Shown piece by piece: positions 39,633 to 49,269 of a stretch of 64,000 bases of DNA (position 1 is the first letter of the stretch; each line of letters opens with the position of its first letter). The notes under the pieces are model-generated. The model did no database searches. It saw only the letters and a program-made list of their open reading frames with translations, and was not told the DNA's origin. The stretch comes from Ideonella sp. MAG2 (GTDB lineage: Bacteria > Pseudomonadota > Gammaproteobacteria > Burkholderiales > Burkholderiaceae_C). The stretch is taken from the NCBI GenBank assembly GCA_004359425.1, contig PTEU01000002.1, forward strand, positions 661,702 to 725,701, given 5' to 3'. Position numbers and translations under genes: made by a program.

Positions 39633-41509
39633 GCCACCTCCCGATTCCCCATGCGCGGGGGCCAGGTTCTCACCTCACCTCTTTGCATTGAGGTCAGCTT
39701 GGTTTGCGTGAACACATTGATAGACACATGGCGGGCCACATAGTGTTCCAAAACCAGCCCGAACAAATACGGGCTGAAGCCGCTGAAGCTGTCTTCGTCG
39801 ACTGTCAAGTCCACCTCGATACCCCGGCCGTAGATCAAGGGGCCATGGCCAGGTAGACGCCGGGTGACAGGGCGGCATTGGCAGCCGATCAAACCGGCCA
39901 CCTGCCGCTCGGCCTCTACATTGTCGGTACCCAGGTACAGACGCAGCAAATCCCGCAGACCCTGCGCGCCTTCACGCTGGGCCAGGTCGGTCAGGGGCAG
40001 GTAATTAAAGCCAAGCTGGCGGATCAAGCGCCAAGCCGCTTCGCCTTGCGCAAACGGTGGTCGAGGCACAGACGGTGGGCGCACCAAGCCCACCCCTTTG
40101 ACGGGCACGGACTCCGTCAAGAGCAGGTCGTTGCGGCCATTGCGTGGCACCAGGCGCGGAAGGTCGCGGTTGGTCAGCAAAGCTTGCACCGACAAATAAC
40201 GTAAATCGGTGGCGAATGGGGCCTCGCGTTGATCCACCAGGCTGACAAAAACCTCGGTGCCGACATAGGGCGTCCGCGTGCCGTACTTGCGAGTGCTGTC
40301 GGAGGTCAGTCGTGGTTCGCGCCGCAGGGAGTAATAGCGCCCATGGTTGCCTTCGTCTTGGTTGAGCGTTTGATAGAGCGGGCGAAACTCCACGGGGTCG
40401 GTGGTCTGAGAGCGCTGCCCCGAGAGGCGTTGGAGGGCAAACACTTCGAAGTCCAGCGGACGAGTGCGGTCGGGCACGACATGGTGTTCGACCACATCCG
40501 ACCGCAGTTCAATGCGGTCTGCACGGGCGGAAAACAAGTTGACGATGGGCGTGCAAAACAGGGCGAAGTGTCGGGCATCGACCAAGCCCACCAAGCGCCC
40601 TGGCACCTGGGTCAAGAGCACGATGATTTCGGCCTCGCGGGCATCGATGCGTGACAGCGCTGGTGCCAAGCCCCCGAGCTTGAAGAAATAGAACCGTGAG
40701 GGGCACACAAAATACTCGTGCACCAGATTGTGGCCATGCCAAACGTTCCAGGGTGTGGGCAGCAGACCTTGATCCGCCCCCATGCCTTCATGGCTGAGTG
40801 CCTCGTCCAACACCACATGGGGCCGGTCTGCCATCTGGCCGGGCTGGCCGATGATGCTGGCCGCTGCCGAGGCATGCAGCAGCTCAAATAAATGAGAGGC
40901 CAGTTGTTCGTCGCCGCTCAGATAGACGGGCAACTCATCCAAGCCTTGCAGTTCGGAGAATTTGAGGGCCGAGGTCGTTCTTAACCTGAGCCGCAAAGAC
41001 CCCTTGACCTGCACTTGCGCGGGTAAATACCTATCGAGTGCAGGAATATCTGGCGGCACACCGCCCAGTTGGGCAGACACGATCTCGATGGGCCAGAGCT
41101 GCACGGCTTGGCCGGTCTTGAACTCGCAGGCTGTGTTTTCTCCCTCTGGCACTTTTGAAAACAAAGAAGTGCCACGCGCGATATGAAAGCCTTTGCTGAA
41201 GTCGCCCTGCGTGGCATCGGGGAAGAACTGCGCCACCGCCATGGATGGCGTCGGGCTGGTGTAGTTGGGATAGAGCACCTCCAACAGCCGCTCGGAGAAG
41301 CGCGGAAACTCGGCGTCCAGCTTGATGCGCATGCGCGCCGACATGAAGCAGAACGCCTCAATCAAACGCTCCACATAGGGGTCGGCGACCTCCGACTCAT
41401 GCATGCCCAATCTACGCGCCACCTTGGGATGCTGAGCGGCAAACTCCGCCGAGCTTTCACGCATGAAGATCAGCTCTTCATTGAAGTACGACAACAACTG
41501 CGGATGCAT
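39629..41509 (-). CDS. tssF: T6SS baseplate protein TssF
   Basis: 626 residues. Opens with LLSYFNEELIFMRESSAEFAAQHPKVARRL, of which the YFNEELxFMRE part is diagnostic, followed by DPYVERLIEAFCFMSAR. The other TssF motifs, YPNYTSPTPSMAV and the C-terminal PYLFGLVLEHYVARHVSINVFTQT, are present. GGGGAG lies six bases before the ATG at 41509. First gene of the minus-strand arm, transcribed away from clpV. Confidence 0.95.
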   Translation of the reverse strand: MHPQLLSYFNEELIFMRESSAEFAAQHPKVARRLGMHESEVADPYVERLIEAFCFMSARMRIKLDAEFPRFSERLLEVLYPNYTSPTPSMAVAQFFPDATQGDFSKGFHIARGTSLFSKVPEGENTACEFKTGQAVQLWPIEIVSAQLGGVPPDIPALDRYLPAQVQVKGSLRLRLRTTSALKFSELQGLDELPVYLSGDEQLASHLFELLHASAAASIIGQPGQMADRPHVVLDEALSHEGMGADQGLLPTPWNVWHGHNLVHEYFVCPSRFYFFKLGGLAPALSRIDAREAEIIVLLTQVPGRLVGLVDARHFALFCTPIVNLFSARADRIELRSDVVEHHVVPDRTRPLDFEVFALQRLSGQRSQTTDPVEFRPLYQTLNQDEGNHGRYYSLRREPRLTSDSTRKYGTRTPYVGTEVFVSLVDQREAPFATDLRYLSVQALLTNRDLPRLVPRNGRNDLLLTESVPVKGVGLVRPPSVPRPPFAQGEAAWRLIRQLGFNYLPLTDLAQREGAQGLRDLLRLYLGTDNVEAERQVAGLIGCQCRPVTRRLPGHGPLIYGRGIEVDLTVDEDSFSGFSPYLFGLVLEHYVARHVSINVFTQTKLTSMQRGEVRTWPPRMGNREVA

Positions 41510-41911
41510 GAAAGTCTCCCCTGGGGTTTTCTCTAGGACGGCGCTCTGTCATCAACTCACCCCCCCTAACTTGAAGGTTACGGTGAGCCGTCAACGCTCT
41601 GGCGCTAGTGTGAATGAAGGCCCGCTGGTATGGCAACAACCTGCTGAGATACGGGCCTTGAGCGCTCAGCGGCTCCGGCACCACATGCCACAAAAATAAG
41701 TCGCAATCAAGACACCAAAAAGCGACTCATGATGCTCTTTAGAGGCTTGATTGTGTCGGCTTGTACCGAGCTTCCGGACCTCGATATGCGTGACTTTATT
41801 CATGCTGACTTCTGCTGTAACGAGGACAGGCCGCGTCCGCTGTTGACTCTCCAAACCTTCCCCCTACACTGACTCGAAATCACAAACAAATACATTTAGG
41901 AGAGGCTGAAG
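41510..41911. promoter_or_regulatory. Divergent control region of the T6SS locus
   Basis: 402 bases between tssF and clpV, lower in GC than the genes. It must drive both T6SS arms. The clpV side holds a sigma-70-like promoter (41843-41870). On the tssF side I find only the ribosome site. A short minus-strand frame at 41666-41854 lacks coding character. Confidence 0.5.
41843..41870 (+). promoter_or_regulatory. Candidate sigma-70 promoter for clpV operon
   Basis: TTGACT (41843-41848) and TACACT (41865-41870) are separated by 16 bases, placing transcription start near 41877 and leaving a leader of about 35 bases before the GTG start with its AGGAG site (41898-41902). Confidence 0.5.
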
Positions 41912-44674
41912 GTGCAAACCGTCAGGCGTTCGCTATTCAGCAAGTTGTCGACAAGACTGTTTCAACAACTTGAGTCCGCCACTGCTTTGGCCAGCGAGCG
42001 TGGCGACCCCGAGGTGAGCCTGGGTCACTGGTTGCTGCAAATCTGGCATCTAGAGTCAGCGGACTTACGCCTTATTTGTGCGCACTTTGAACTCGATGAC
42101 ACCGAGGTGCTCCAAGGCTTCAGCGCCAGCTTAGGCCGCCGTGGCCTGCGCCTGGATCGCAAAGGCTTGGACTTCTCGCCCGACATCGAGCTGGCGATTG
42201 AACGCGCATGGCTGCTGGCCAGCGTGCAGGCCAATGACCACAAGATTCGCAGTGCCTGGCTGTTGATGGCGCTGCTGCAAACGCCCGCCCTGTGCAAGGC
42301 CTTGTACGCCATCTCTAGCGAGTTTCAACGCCTGCCCAAGTCGGGCCTGTTTGCTCAGGTACAGCACCTCTTGAGCGACAGCCTCGAAAGCGAAGACAGC
42401 GCACAGTCAGGAGGGGGAAAACCCGCGAGCCCAGAGGCTTCCGGGGGGCCTGCGGCGGCCCCTGGCTCTGACAGCGCACTATCCACCTACTGCACCGACC
42501 TCACCCAGTGGGCACGCGAAGGCAAGATCGACCCCGTGGTGGGCCGCGACCGCGAGATTCGCGTCTTGATGGACGTGCTGTTGCGTCGCAAGCAGAACAA
42601 CCCCCTGCTGGTGGGCGAGGCAGGCGTGGGCAAAACCGCAGTGGTGGAAGGGCTGGCGCATGCCATTGCCCGCGCCCAAGTCCCAACGCCCCTCAAGGGC
42701 GTGCGGCTGCTTAGCCTGGACATCGGCGGGCTTTTGGCAGGGGCCGCAATGCGCGGCGAGTTTGAAGCCCGCCTGCGCTCGGTGCTGGACGAATCCACAC
42801 AGTCGAGTCAACCCACCATTTTGTTTGTGGACGAGGTCCACACCCTCGTGGGTGCGGGGGGCTCGGCAGGCACCGGCGACGCCGCCAACCTCCTCAAGCC
42901 CGCACTGGCACGTGGCCAACTGCGCTTGATTGGAGCCACGACCTGGAGCGAATACAAGCGCCACATTGAAAAAGACCCAGCCCTGACCCGGCGCTTTCAG
43001 GCCCAACTCATTGAGGAGCCCGACGACGCCCGCGCCTTCATGATGGTGCGCAGCTTGGTCGGCCCCTTCCAGCGCCACCATGGCGTTCACATTCGCGATG
43101 AAGCTGTGGCGTCGGCGGTCACGCTGTCGCGCCGCTATTTGCCAGCCCGCCAGCTTCCGGACAAAGCCATCAGCCTGCTGGATACAGCCTGTGCCCGAGT
43201 CGCACTCACCCAGCATGTTCCCCCCGCCCTTCTGCAAGCCAAGCAGCAGGCGCTGGCTGACCTAGAGCGCCAGCGAAATGCGGCTCAGCAAGACGCCCAA
43301 CTCCGGCCCGGCCCCCACCCCCAGGTGCAGCAGTTGCAACAGCAACTGGAGGCTGCACAGGCCGAGCTGAGCACGCTGAACCAGCGATGGGAGGCGCTGC
43401 AAGCGCTGCTGCAAGCCTGGGGCGCGGCGCGCGACGCACTACAAACCCACCCAGACCCTGCTGCCGACGCCCCAGTGGCACAAGAGCAGGCACAGCAGGA
43501 CATGGCCCGCCTGAGTGCTGACATTGAGCGCTCGCCCCTCTGGAGTGCCCAGCAGTCGCTGGTGGTGGACCACGAGGCCGTCGCGGCGGTGGTGAGCGAG
43601 TGGACGGGCGTGCCGGCTGGCCAAATGCTCAAAGACGATGTGCGCGCCATGGCCCAGCTCCAAGCTCGGCTGGAAACTCGGGTCTTGGGCCAGTCCTGGG
43701 CCTTGCGCACGATCGCCGACCGCATCAAAGCCGCCCGCGCCCAACTCACCGACCCAGGCAAGCCGCTGGGCGTGTTCATGCTGGTCGGGCCCTCCGGCGT
43801 CGGCAAGACAGAGACGGCATTGGCCCTGGCTGAAGCGGTGTACGGCGGGGCGCAGAACCTCATCACCATCAATATGTCGGAGTACCAAGAAGCCCACACG
43901 GTCTCTAGCCTGAAGGGCTCACCGCCGGGCTATGTGGGCTTTGGCGAAGGGGGCGTGCTGACCGAAGCCGTGCGGCGTCGACCCTACAGCGTGGTGCTGC
44001 TGGACGAGGTCGAGAAGGCCCACCCGGATGTCCATGAAATCTTCTATCAAGTGTTTGACAAAGGCTGGATGGACGACGGCGAAGGCCGCACCATCGATTT
44101 CACCAACACCTTGATTCTCTTGACCAGCAATGTCGGGGCAGAGCTGATCCAGGAATGCTGCGCCGACGAAGCCGTTAAGCCAGGTGCAGCCCAGCTTGTA
44201 TCTCTGCTGGACGCACCCTTGCGAGCCGTCTTTCCGGCCGCGTTCTTGGGCCGCGTCAGCGTCGTCCCCTACCTGCCTTTAGATCCCTCTCGATTGAGCG
44301 CCATTGCGCGATTGCAATTGGCCAAGGTCGAAGCGCGCATGCGCACGGCCCATGGCCTGGGTTTCAACGCCAGCGACGCAGCCGTTCAGTCCTTGATCGC
44401 ACAGTGCGGCATCAACGACACCGGCGCTCGCCGCATCTCGCAGTTCATCGAGCAACACATCCTGCCCGCCATCGCCCAGCGCTGGCTTGATGCCCAGGAG
44501 CACGGGGCATCGCTCACTACCTTGTCGCTGGAATGGATGCCAGAGACGCAAGTTGATGCCATTGACCCTGCCGGTCATTTGGTACTCAGGAGTGACGCCA
44601 CTCCACATCCCGCTTCGGGCCAGTTGCAGTTTCCCGGCCCCTTTTCGACCCTCACTGACCAGGAGACCCCATGA
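41912..44674 (+). CDS. clpV: T6SS sheath-disassembly ATPase ClpV (TssH)
   Basis: 920-residue AAA+ ClpB-family ATPase that recycles contracted TssBC sheath. Starts with GTG at 41912 (AGGAG nine bases upstream). N-terminal Clp-N-like helical domain (about 1-150), Ala/Ser/Gly linker, first AAA+ with Walker A GEAGVGKTAVVEG (about residue 235) and Walker B ILFVDEVHTLVG, a long coiled middle domain (about 425-545), second AAA+ with GPSGVGKTETALAL (about residue 627) and LLDEVEKAHPDV. Ends overlapping tssB by 4 bases. Confidence 0.95.
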   Translation: MQTVRRSLFSKLSTRLFQQLESATALASERGDPEVSLGHWLLQIWHLESADLRLICAHFELDDTEVLQGFSASLGRRGLRLDRKGLDFSPDIELAIERAWLLASVQANDHKIRSAWLLMALLQTPALCKALYAISSEFQRLPKSGLFAQVQHLLSDSLESEDSAQSGGGKPASPEASGGPAAAPGSDSALSTYCTDLTQWAREGKIDPVVGRDREIRVLMDVLLRRKQNNPLLVGEAGVGKTAVVEGLAHAIARAQVPTPLKGVRLLSLDIGGLLAGAAMRGEFEARLRSVLDESTQSSQPTILFVDEVHTLVGAGGSAGTGDAANLLKPALARGQLRLIGATTWSEYKRHIEKDPALTRRFQAQLIEEPDDARAFMMVRSLVGPFQRHHGVHIRDEAVASAVTLSRRYLPARQLPDKAISLLDTACARVALTQHVPPALLQAKQQALADLERQRNAAQQDAQLRPGPHPQVQQLQQQLEAAQAELSTLNQRWEALQALLQAWGAARDALQTHPDPAADAPVAQEQAQQDMARLSADIERSPLWSAQQSLVVDHEAVAAVVSEWTGVPAGQMLKDDVRAMAQLQARLETRVLGQSWALRTIADRIKAARAQLTDPGKPLGVFMLVGPSGVGKTETALALAEAVYGGAQNLITINMSEYQEAHTVSSLKGSPPGYVGFGEGGVLTEAVRRRPYSVVLLDEVEKAHPDVHEIFYQVFDKGWMDDGEGRTIDFTNTLILLTSNVGAELIQECCADEAVKPGAAQLVSLLDAPLRAVFPAAFLGRVSVVPYLPLDPSRLSAIARLQLAKVEARMRTAHGLGFNASDAAVQSLIAQCGINDTGARRISQFIEQHILPAIAQRWLDAQEHGASLTTLSLEWMPETQVDAIDPAGHLVLRSDATPHPASGQLQFPGPFSTLTDQETP

Positions 44675-45183
44675 GTGCAAATAGCCAGAAGTTCATTGCG
44701 CGCAACCGCGCGCCACGCGTGCAGATTGAGTACGACGTCGAGATTTACGGCAGTGAGAAAAAAATCGAACTGCCTTTCGTTATGGGTGTGCTTGCCGACC
44801 TCTCCGGCAAGAGCCGCAATGAGCGAGAAGATGTCTCTGAGCGCAAGTTCCTGGAAATCGACATCGACAACTTCGATGAACGCATGAAGGCCTTGCAACC
44901 CCGCGTGGCCTTCGGCGTGCCCAACACCCTGACCGGTGAAGGCCAGGTGATGGTGGACATCACGTTCGAGAGCATTGACGATTTCTCGCCCGCCGCGATT
45001 GCCAAAAAGGTGGATGCGCTCAAGCAGCTCCTGGAAGCCCGCACCCAGTTGGCCAATTTGCAGACCTATATGGATGGCAAGTCCCGTGCCGAAGACCTGG
45101 TGCGCAAGCTGCTCACGGACAAAGCACTGATGCAGTCCTTGGCCTCGGCACCCAAGCCCAGCTCTGAAGCCGCACCTCAATAA
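44671..45183 (+). CDS. tssB: T6SS sheath protein TssB
   Basis: 170-residue small sheath subunit. Recognised by RAPRVQIEYDVEIYG, LPFVMGVLADLSGKS, RKFLEIDIDNFDERMKALQP and LLEARTQLANLQTYMDGK, all typical VipA/TssB motifs. Translationally coupled to clpV (ATGA overlap) and 24 bases before tssC, its obligate partner in the contractile sheath. Confidence 0.96.
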   Translation: MSANSQKFIARNRAPRVQIEYDVEIYGSEKKIELPFVMGVLADLSGKSRNEREDVSERKFLEIDIDNFDERMKALQPRVAFGVPNTLTGEGQVMVDITFESIDDFSPAAIAKKVDALKQLLEARTQLANLQTYMDGKSRAEDLVRKLLTDKALMQSLASAPKPSSEAAPQ

Positions 45184-45207
45184 GCCCAGCCGCAGAAGGA
45201 ATTCACC

Positions 45208-46710
45208 ATGGCCACGAAAAACGCACAGACCACGGGCTCAGCGGCCGCCACCGCAACCCTGGAAACCGATAGCTTTACCGCCTTGCTCGACCGCGAGTTC
45301 GAGCCCCGCAACGACGAGCAGCGCGCAGCGGTCGAGACCGCTGTCAAAACCTTGGCCGAACAGGCCCTGGCCAATACCGTCACCATGAGTGACGACGCGT
45401 ACTCCAGCATTGAGGCGGTCATCGGCGAGATTGACCGCAAACTCAGTGAGCAAATCAACCTCATTCTTCACCACGACGAGCTGCAAAAGCTGGAAGCCGC
45501 ATGGCGGGGTCTGCACCACTTGGTGAGCAACACCGAGACCGATGAAATGCTGAAGATCCGCTTCATGGACATCGGCAAAGAAGACCTGCGCAAAACCATG
45601 CGGCGTTACAAGGGCGTGGCCTGGGATCAAAGCCCGCTGTTCAAGCGCCTCTATGAAGAAGAGTACGGCCAGTTGGGTGGCGAGCCCTATGGCTGCTTGG
45701 TCGCAGACTATTACTTCGACCACACGCCCCCGGATGTTGAACTTTTGAGCGCCATGGCCAAGGTGGCCTCGTCAGCGCATGCCCCCTTTATCGCCGGTGC
45801 GGCCCCCAGCACCCTGCAAATGAGCTCTTGGCAAGAGCTGGCCAACCCGCGCGACATCTCCAAGATCACCGGCAATTTGGAACATGCGGCTTGGAACTCC
45901 CTGCGCGACACCGACGACGCTCGCTATGTGGGCTTGGCCATGCCGCGCTTCTTGGCGCGCCTGCCCTATGGCTCACGCACCAACCCTGTCGACGAATTCA
46001 ATTTCGAAGAAGACGTGCAAGGTGCCAACCACAAGCGCTATGTCTGGGCAAATGCGGCCTATGCCATGGCCGTCAACATCAACCGCAGCTTCAAACTCTA
46101 CGGCTGGTGCACCATGATCCGTGGCGTGGAGTCGGGTGGCACGGTCGAGAACCTGCCCTGCCACACCTTCCCGACGGACGACGGTGGCGTGGACATGAAG
46201 TGCCCGACTGAGATCGCCATTTCTGACCGCCGTGAGGCCGAGTTGGCGAAGGCTGGCTTTATTCCCTTGGTGCATCGCAAGGGCACCGGTCACGCCTCTT
46301 TCATTGGTGCGCAGTCGCTGCAAAAGGCCCAGGAATACGACGACGCCGACGCCACGGCCAACGCCAATCTTTCGGCTCGTCTGCCTTACCTGTTCGCCAG
46401 CACGCGCTTTGCACACTACCTCAAGGCCATCGTGCGCGACAAGATCGGTGCCTTCAAAGAGCGCGAAGACATGCAGCGCTGGCTCAACGAGTGGATCATG
46501 AACTACGTTGATGCCGATCCAGCGAACTCCAGCCAAGAAACCAAGGCGCGCCGTCCATTGGCTGCCGCCGAAGTCGTTGTTGAGGATGTGGAAGGAAACC
46601 CGGGCTACTACAACGCCAAGTTCTTTTTGCGTCCGCACTTTCAGCTTGAAGGCCTGACCGTCAGTTTGCGTTTGGTCGCCAAGCTTCCCTCGGTTAAGGC
46701 TGCGGCCTGA
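45208..46710 (+). CDS. tssC: T6SS sheath protein TssC
   Basis: 500-residue large sheath subunit. Motifs: LEAAWRGLHHLVSNTE, FKRLYEEEYGQLGGEPYG, FARFLARLPYG-type RFLARLPYGSRTNPVDEFNF, and MADIIRDK-like HYLKAIVRDKIGAFK. C-terminal PGYYNAKFFLRPHFQLEGL is the canonical TssC ending. Intact, normal length. Confidence 0.96.
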   Translation: MATKNAQTTGSAAATATLETDSFTALLDREFEPRNDEQRAAVETAVKTLAEQALANTVTMSDDAYSSIEAVIGEIDRKLSEQINLILHHDELQKLEAAWRGLHHLVSNTETDEMLKIRFMDIGKEDLRKTMRRYKGVAWDQSPLFKRLYEEEYGQLGGEPYGCLVADYYFDHTPPDVELLSAMAKVASSAHAPFIAGAAPSTLQMSSWQELANPRDISKITGNLEHAAWNSLRDTDDARYVGLAMPRFLARLPYGSRTNPVDEFNFEEDVQGANHKRYVWANAAYAMAVNINRSFKLYGWCTMIRGVESGGTVENLPCHTFPTDDGGVDMKCPTEIAISDRREAELAKAGFIPLVHRKGTGHASFIGAQSLQKAQEYDDADATANANLSARLPYLFASTRFAHYLKAIVRDKIGAFKEREDMQRWLNEWIMNYVDADPANSSQETKARRPLAAAEVVVEDVEGNPGYYNAKFFLRPHFQLEGLTVSLRLVAKLPSVKAAA

Positions 46711-46759
46711 CTGCGTCCCTCGTAGTTCCTTTTTTCACCTTCTTCTTAGGAGCCTTGAC

Positions 46760-47242
46760 ATGGCACAGGACATTTTTATCAAGATCAACGGCATCGACGG
46801 CGAAAGCATGGATGCCGCCCATAAGAACGAAATCGAAGTTTTGCATTGGAATTGGGAAATCCTGCAAGAGTCCAATATGCACATGGGCTCGGGCGGCGGT
46901 TCCGGCAAGGCCACGGTCAAAGACCTGACCTTCACCCACTATGTGGATCGCTCCAGCCCGAACCTGATGAAGTTTTGCCTGACCGGCAAGCACATCCCTG
47001 AGGCCGTTTTGGTCGTTCGCAAGGCCGGCGGCAACCCGCTGGAGTACCTGAAGATCACCATGACCGACGTGGTGATCACCACGGTCAATCCTTCTGGGTC
47101 TTCAGACCAAGAGCGCGTCAAGGAGCGCATCGCCTTGTCTTTTGCCAAGGTCAAGCAAGAGTACACCGTGCAGAACCAGCAAGGCGGCAGCGGCGGTGCG
47201 GTCACCGCAGCCTACGACATCAAGCAGGCCAAGGAAGGCTAA
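46760..47242 (+). CDS. hcp: T6SS tube protein Hcp (TssD)
   Basis: 160-residue hexameric ring protein forming the inner tube and acting as chaperone for small effectors. Opening MAQDIFIKINGIDGES, then HKNEIEVLHWNWEI and TFTHYVDRSSPNLMKFCLTGKHI, all standard for Hcp. Preceded by TTAGGAG and followed by a strong hairpin, so it may be made in excess over the genes downstream. Confidence 0.97.
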   Translation: MAQDIFIKINGIDGESMDAAHKNEIEVLHWNWEILQESNMHMGSGGGSGKATVKDLTFTHYVDRSSPNLMKFCLTGKHIPEAVLVVRKAGGNPLEYLKITMTDVVITTVNPSGSSDQERVKERIALSFAKVKQEYTVQNQQGGSGGAVTAAYDIKQAKEG

Positions 47243-47277
47243 GCCTCACCAAGCCTTTGCAGGGCGCAAGGCCTATG

Positions 47278-47305
47278 CCCATCGAGGGGCTATCCCCTCG
47301 ATGGG
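47278..47305 (+). terminator. Strong hairpin between hcp and tssJ
   Basis: Perfect 12-bp inverted repeat CCCATCGAGGGG / CCCCTCGATGGG with loop CTAT, 36 bases after hcp, followed by TTCCCTAGTTTTC. The T tract is interrupted, which suggests a partial terminator or RNase barrier raising hcp mRNA relative to tssJ and later genes. Confidence 0.7.
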
Positions 47306-47378
47306 TTCCCTAGTTTTCAGACCAAGCATTGCGGTACACATGCCTTACTTGTTGGATCGACGCAGACGGGGAACCACG

Positions 47379-47888
47379 GTGTTCACGCTCAAAGACGTGA
47401 TGGCCGCGGGGCTGGCGTGGGCGCTGGTCACAACTGGGTTTGCAGTGCAGGCCCAAGACAAGGAGCGGACTCGCCTGACGCTCCAAGTTCAAGCCAGCAT
47501 GGGCGTGAACCCCGACGCAAGCGGCAAGGCCTACCCCATCAAAGTACGGGTGTACGAACTCAAAGACGCCCAGGTCTTTCAAGAGGCCGAGTACTTCACC
47601 TTGGACGAGAAAGACAAGACAGCGCTGGGCGGAGACCTCCTGGCCAGAGACGAATTCATTTTGCGCCCCGGTGAGAGCCGCAAGATCGAACGCAAAAGCC
47701 AAGCCGCCACCCAGTTCATCGGCGTGCTTGCCGGTTATCGCGATCTGGCGCAAAGCACCTGGCGTGCGGTTTACCGCTTGCCAGAGGCTCCCGAGGCCGC
47801 ATGGTTTCGGGCCGTTATTCCGTCCAACAAATCTGACATCAGCATCGAGTTGCAGGCGCAAGGCATTGTGCTTTCTGTGGCTCCCTGA
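47379..47888 (+). CDS. tssJ: T6SS protein TssJ without lipobox cysteine
   Basis: Partner of TssM in the membrane complex. 169 residues from the GTG at 47379 (GGGGA seven bases upstream); ATG at 47340 or 47400 are alternatives. The domain is a clear TssJ: ERTRLTLQVQASMGVNPDASGK, in part, then PIKVRVYELKDAQVFQEAEYF, LGGDLLARDEFILRPGESRK and GVLAGYRDLAQSTWRA. The leader (MAAGLAWALVTTGFAVQAQ) is a standard signal peptide, but the whole protein has no Cys at the cleavage site, and none with any of the alternative starts, so the usual outer-membrane lipid anchor is missing. Confidence 0.85.
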   Translation: MFTLKDVMAAGLAWALVTTGFAVQAQDKERTRLTLQVQASMGVNPDASGKAYPIKVRVYELKDAQVFQEAEYFTLDEKDKTALGGDLLARDEFILRPGESRKIERKSQAATQFIGVLAGYRDLAQSTWRAVYRLPEAPEAAWFRAVIPSNKSDISIELQAQGIVLSVAP

Positions 47889-47909
47889 AGCAGCATCTCA
47901 GGGTCATCC

Positions 47910-49253
47910 ATGAGCTGGAACAACAAAGTCACCTGGAGCGAAGGCCTGTTCATCCGGCCCCAACTCTTTCAGCAGCAAGAGCGCTACCTCGAATGGTTCA
48001 GCCACCGGCGTGCGGCGGCCCTCGGCCCTTTTTTCTGGGGCTTCAGCCAGCTCGACATTGATGTCGAATCCCTGAGCCTGGGCAAATTGGTTCTGGCGCG
48101 ATGCTCGGGCGTCTTCCCCGATGGCACACCCTTTCAATGCCCTGGCCATGCCAAGCTGCCTGCGCCCCTGACCCTGGGCGACGAGCATGTTCAGCAACTG
48201 ATGTACCTGGCGCTGCCGATTCGCGCGCCCAACTCCGAAGAAACCAGCTTCGACAATGCACCCGGCTCACTGGCGCGCTTTAGCGTCTTTGATGCAGAGG
48301 TGCGTGACTCCAACTCCATCGGCCAGGGCTCGCGCCCGGTGCAGCTCTCCAACCTTCGGCTGGCCTTGATCCCTGAAAAGGAGTTGACCAGCGCCTGGAT
48401 GGGTCTGCCCCTGGCCCGTGTAACGGCCTTGCGCAGCGATGGGCAGGTTGACCTGGACCCAGACTTTATTGCGCCGGTCAATCAATACGGCGCCTCGACA
48501 TTGCTCACCCAATGGCTCACCCATTTGCATGGCACCTGCAAGCACAGGGCCGAGTTTCTGGCCGCACGCCTCAGCGGCAGCGGCGGTCAGGGTGGTGCCC
48601 AAGCAGCGGAGGTCAGCGACTTCATGCTGCTGCAGATCTTGAACCGCTACGAACCCCTGCTGGAGCATGCGCTGCTGGTCAAAGAGAGCAGCCCCGAGGC
48701 GCTCTACACCACCTTGCGCAGCATGACGGGCGAGTTGGCCACCTTTGTGCGCACCACCACCCGCCGCCCCATTGCCGTGCCCAACTACTTGCACCGGGAC
48801 CCTTACCTCAGCTTCAAAGCCCTGATTGATGAAGCACGGTTCTTGCTCAATGCGCTGATGGTGAGGAGCGCGGAAGACATTCCCCTGCTCACCAAGCCCA
48901 ACGGCATGTACCAAGCCAGTGTGGACCCCGCCGTCATCAGCAGCTTCTCGGCCTTGGTTCTGGCCGTCAGCGCCGATCTCCCCACCGATCAGATCGCCGC
49001 ACAGTTCTCGGCCCACGGCAAGGCCGCTGCCTCAGACCGCCTGCCCGAACTGGTGCGCCTGCATCTACCCGGTATCGGTCTGCGGGTGCTGCCGGTGCCA
49101 CCGCGGCAGATCCCCTTCAACGCGGGCTATGTGTATTTCCAGTTCGAGATGCGTGGCCCGCTTTGGGATCACATGGCCACCCACGGTGGCATCGGTTTGC
49201 ACATCGGGCGTCCCATGCCTGGCCTGAAGATGCAACTCTGGGGCGTTCGATAA
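47910..49253 (+). CDS. tssK: T6SS baseplate protein TssK
   Basis: 447-residue trimeric linker between baseplate and membrane complex. Opens with NKVTWSEGLFIRPQLFQQQERYL (family pattern WxEGxFLxPQHFQQ), and contains LARVTALRSDGQVDLDPDFIAP and FNAGYVYFQFEMRGPLWDHM near the C-terminus. 21 bases after tssJ, 16 before tssL. Confidence 0.95.
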   Translation: MSWNNKVTWSEGLFIRPQLFQQQERYLEWFSHRRAAALGPFFWGFSQLDIDVESLSLGKLVLARCSGVFPDGTPFQCPGHAKLPAPLTLGDEHVQQLMYLALPIRAPNSEETSFDNAPGSLARFSVFDAEVRDSNSIGQGSRPVQLSNLRLALIPEKELTSAWMGLPLARVTALRSDGQVDLDPDFIAPVNQYGASTLLTQWLTHLHGTCKHRAEFLAARLSGSGGQGGAQAAEVSDFMLLQILNRYEPLLEHALLVKESSPEALYTTLRSMTGELATFVRTTTRRPIAVPNYLHRDPYLSFKALIDEARFLLNALMVRSAEDIPLLTKPNGMYQASVDPAVISSFSALVLAVSADLPTDQIAAQFSAHGKAAASDRLPELVRLHLPGIGLRVLPVPPRQIPFNAGYVYFQFEMRGPLWDHMATHGGIGLHIGRPMPGLKMQLWGVR

Positions 49254-49269
49254 ACACACCACCACGCTC

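Noticed and set aside
41631..41645. Sigma-54-like site TGGCAACAACCTGCT upstream of clpV
   Set aside because: GG-to-GC spacing is one base short of the required 10, so unlikely to be functional.
41666..41854. 62-codon minus-strand frame between tssF and clpV
   Set aside because: No ribosome site, unnatural composition, lies in the divergent promoter region.
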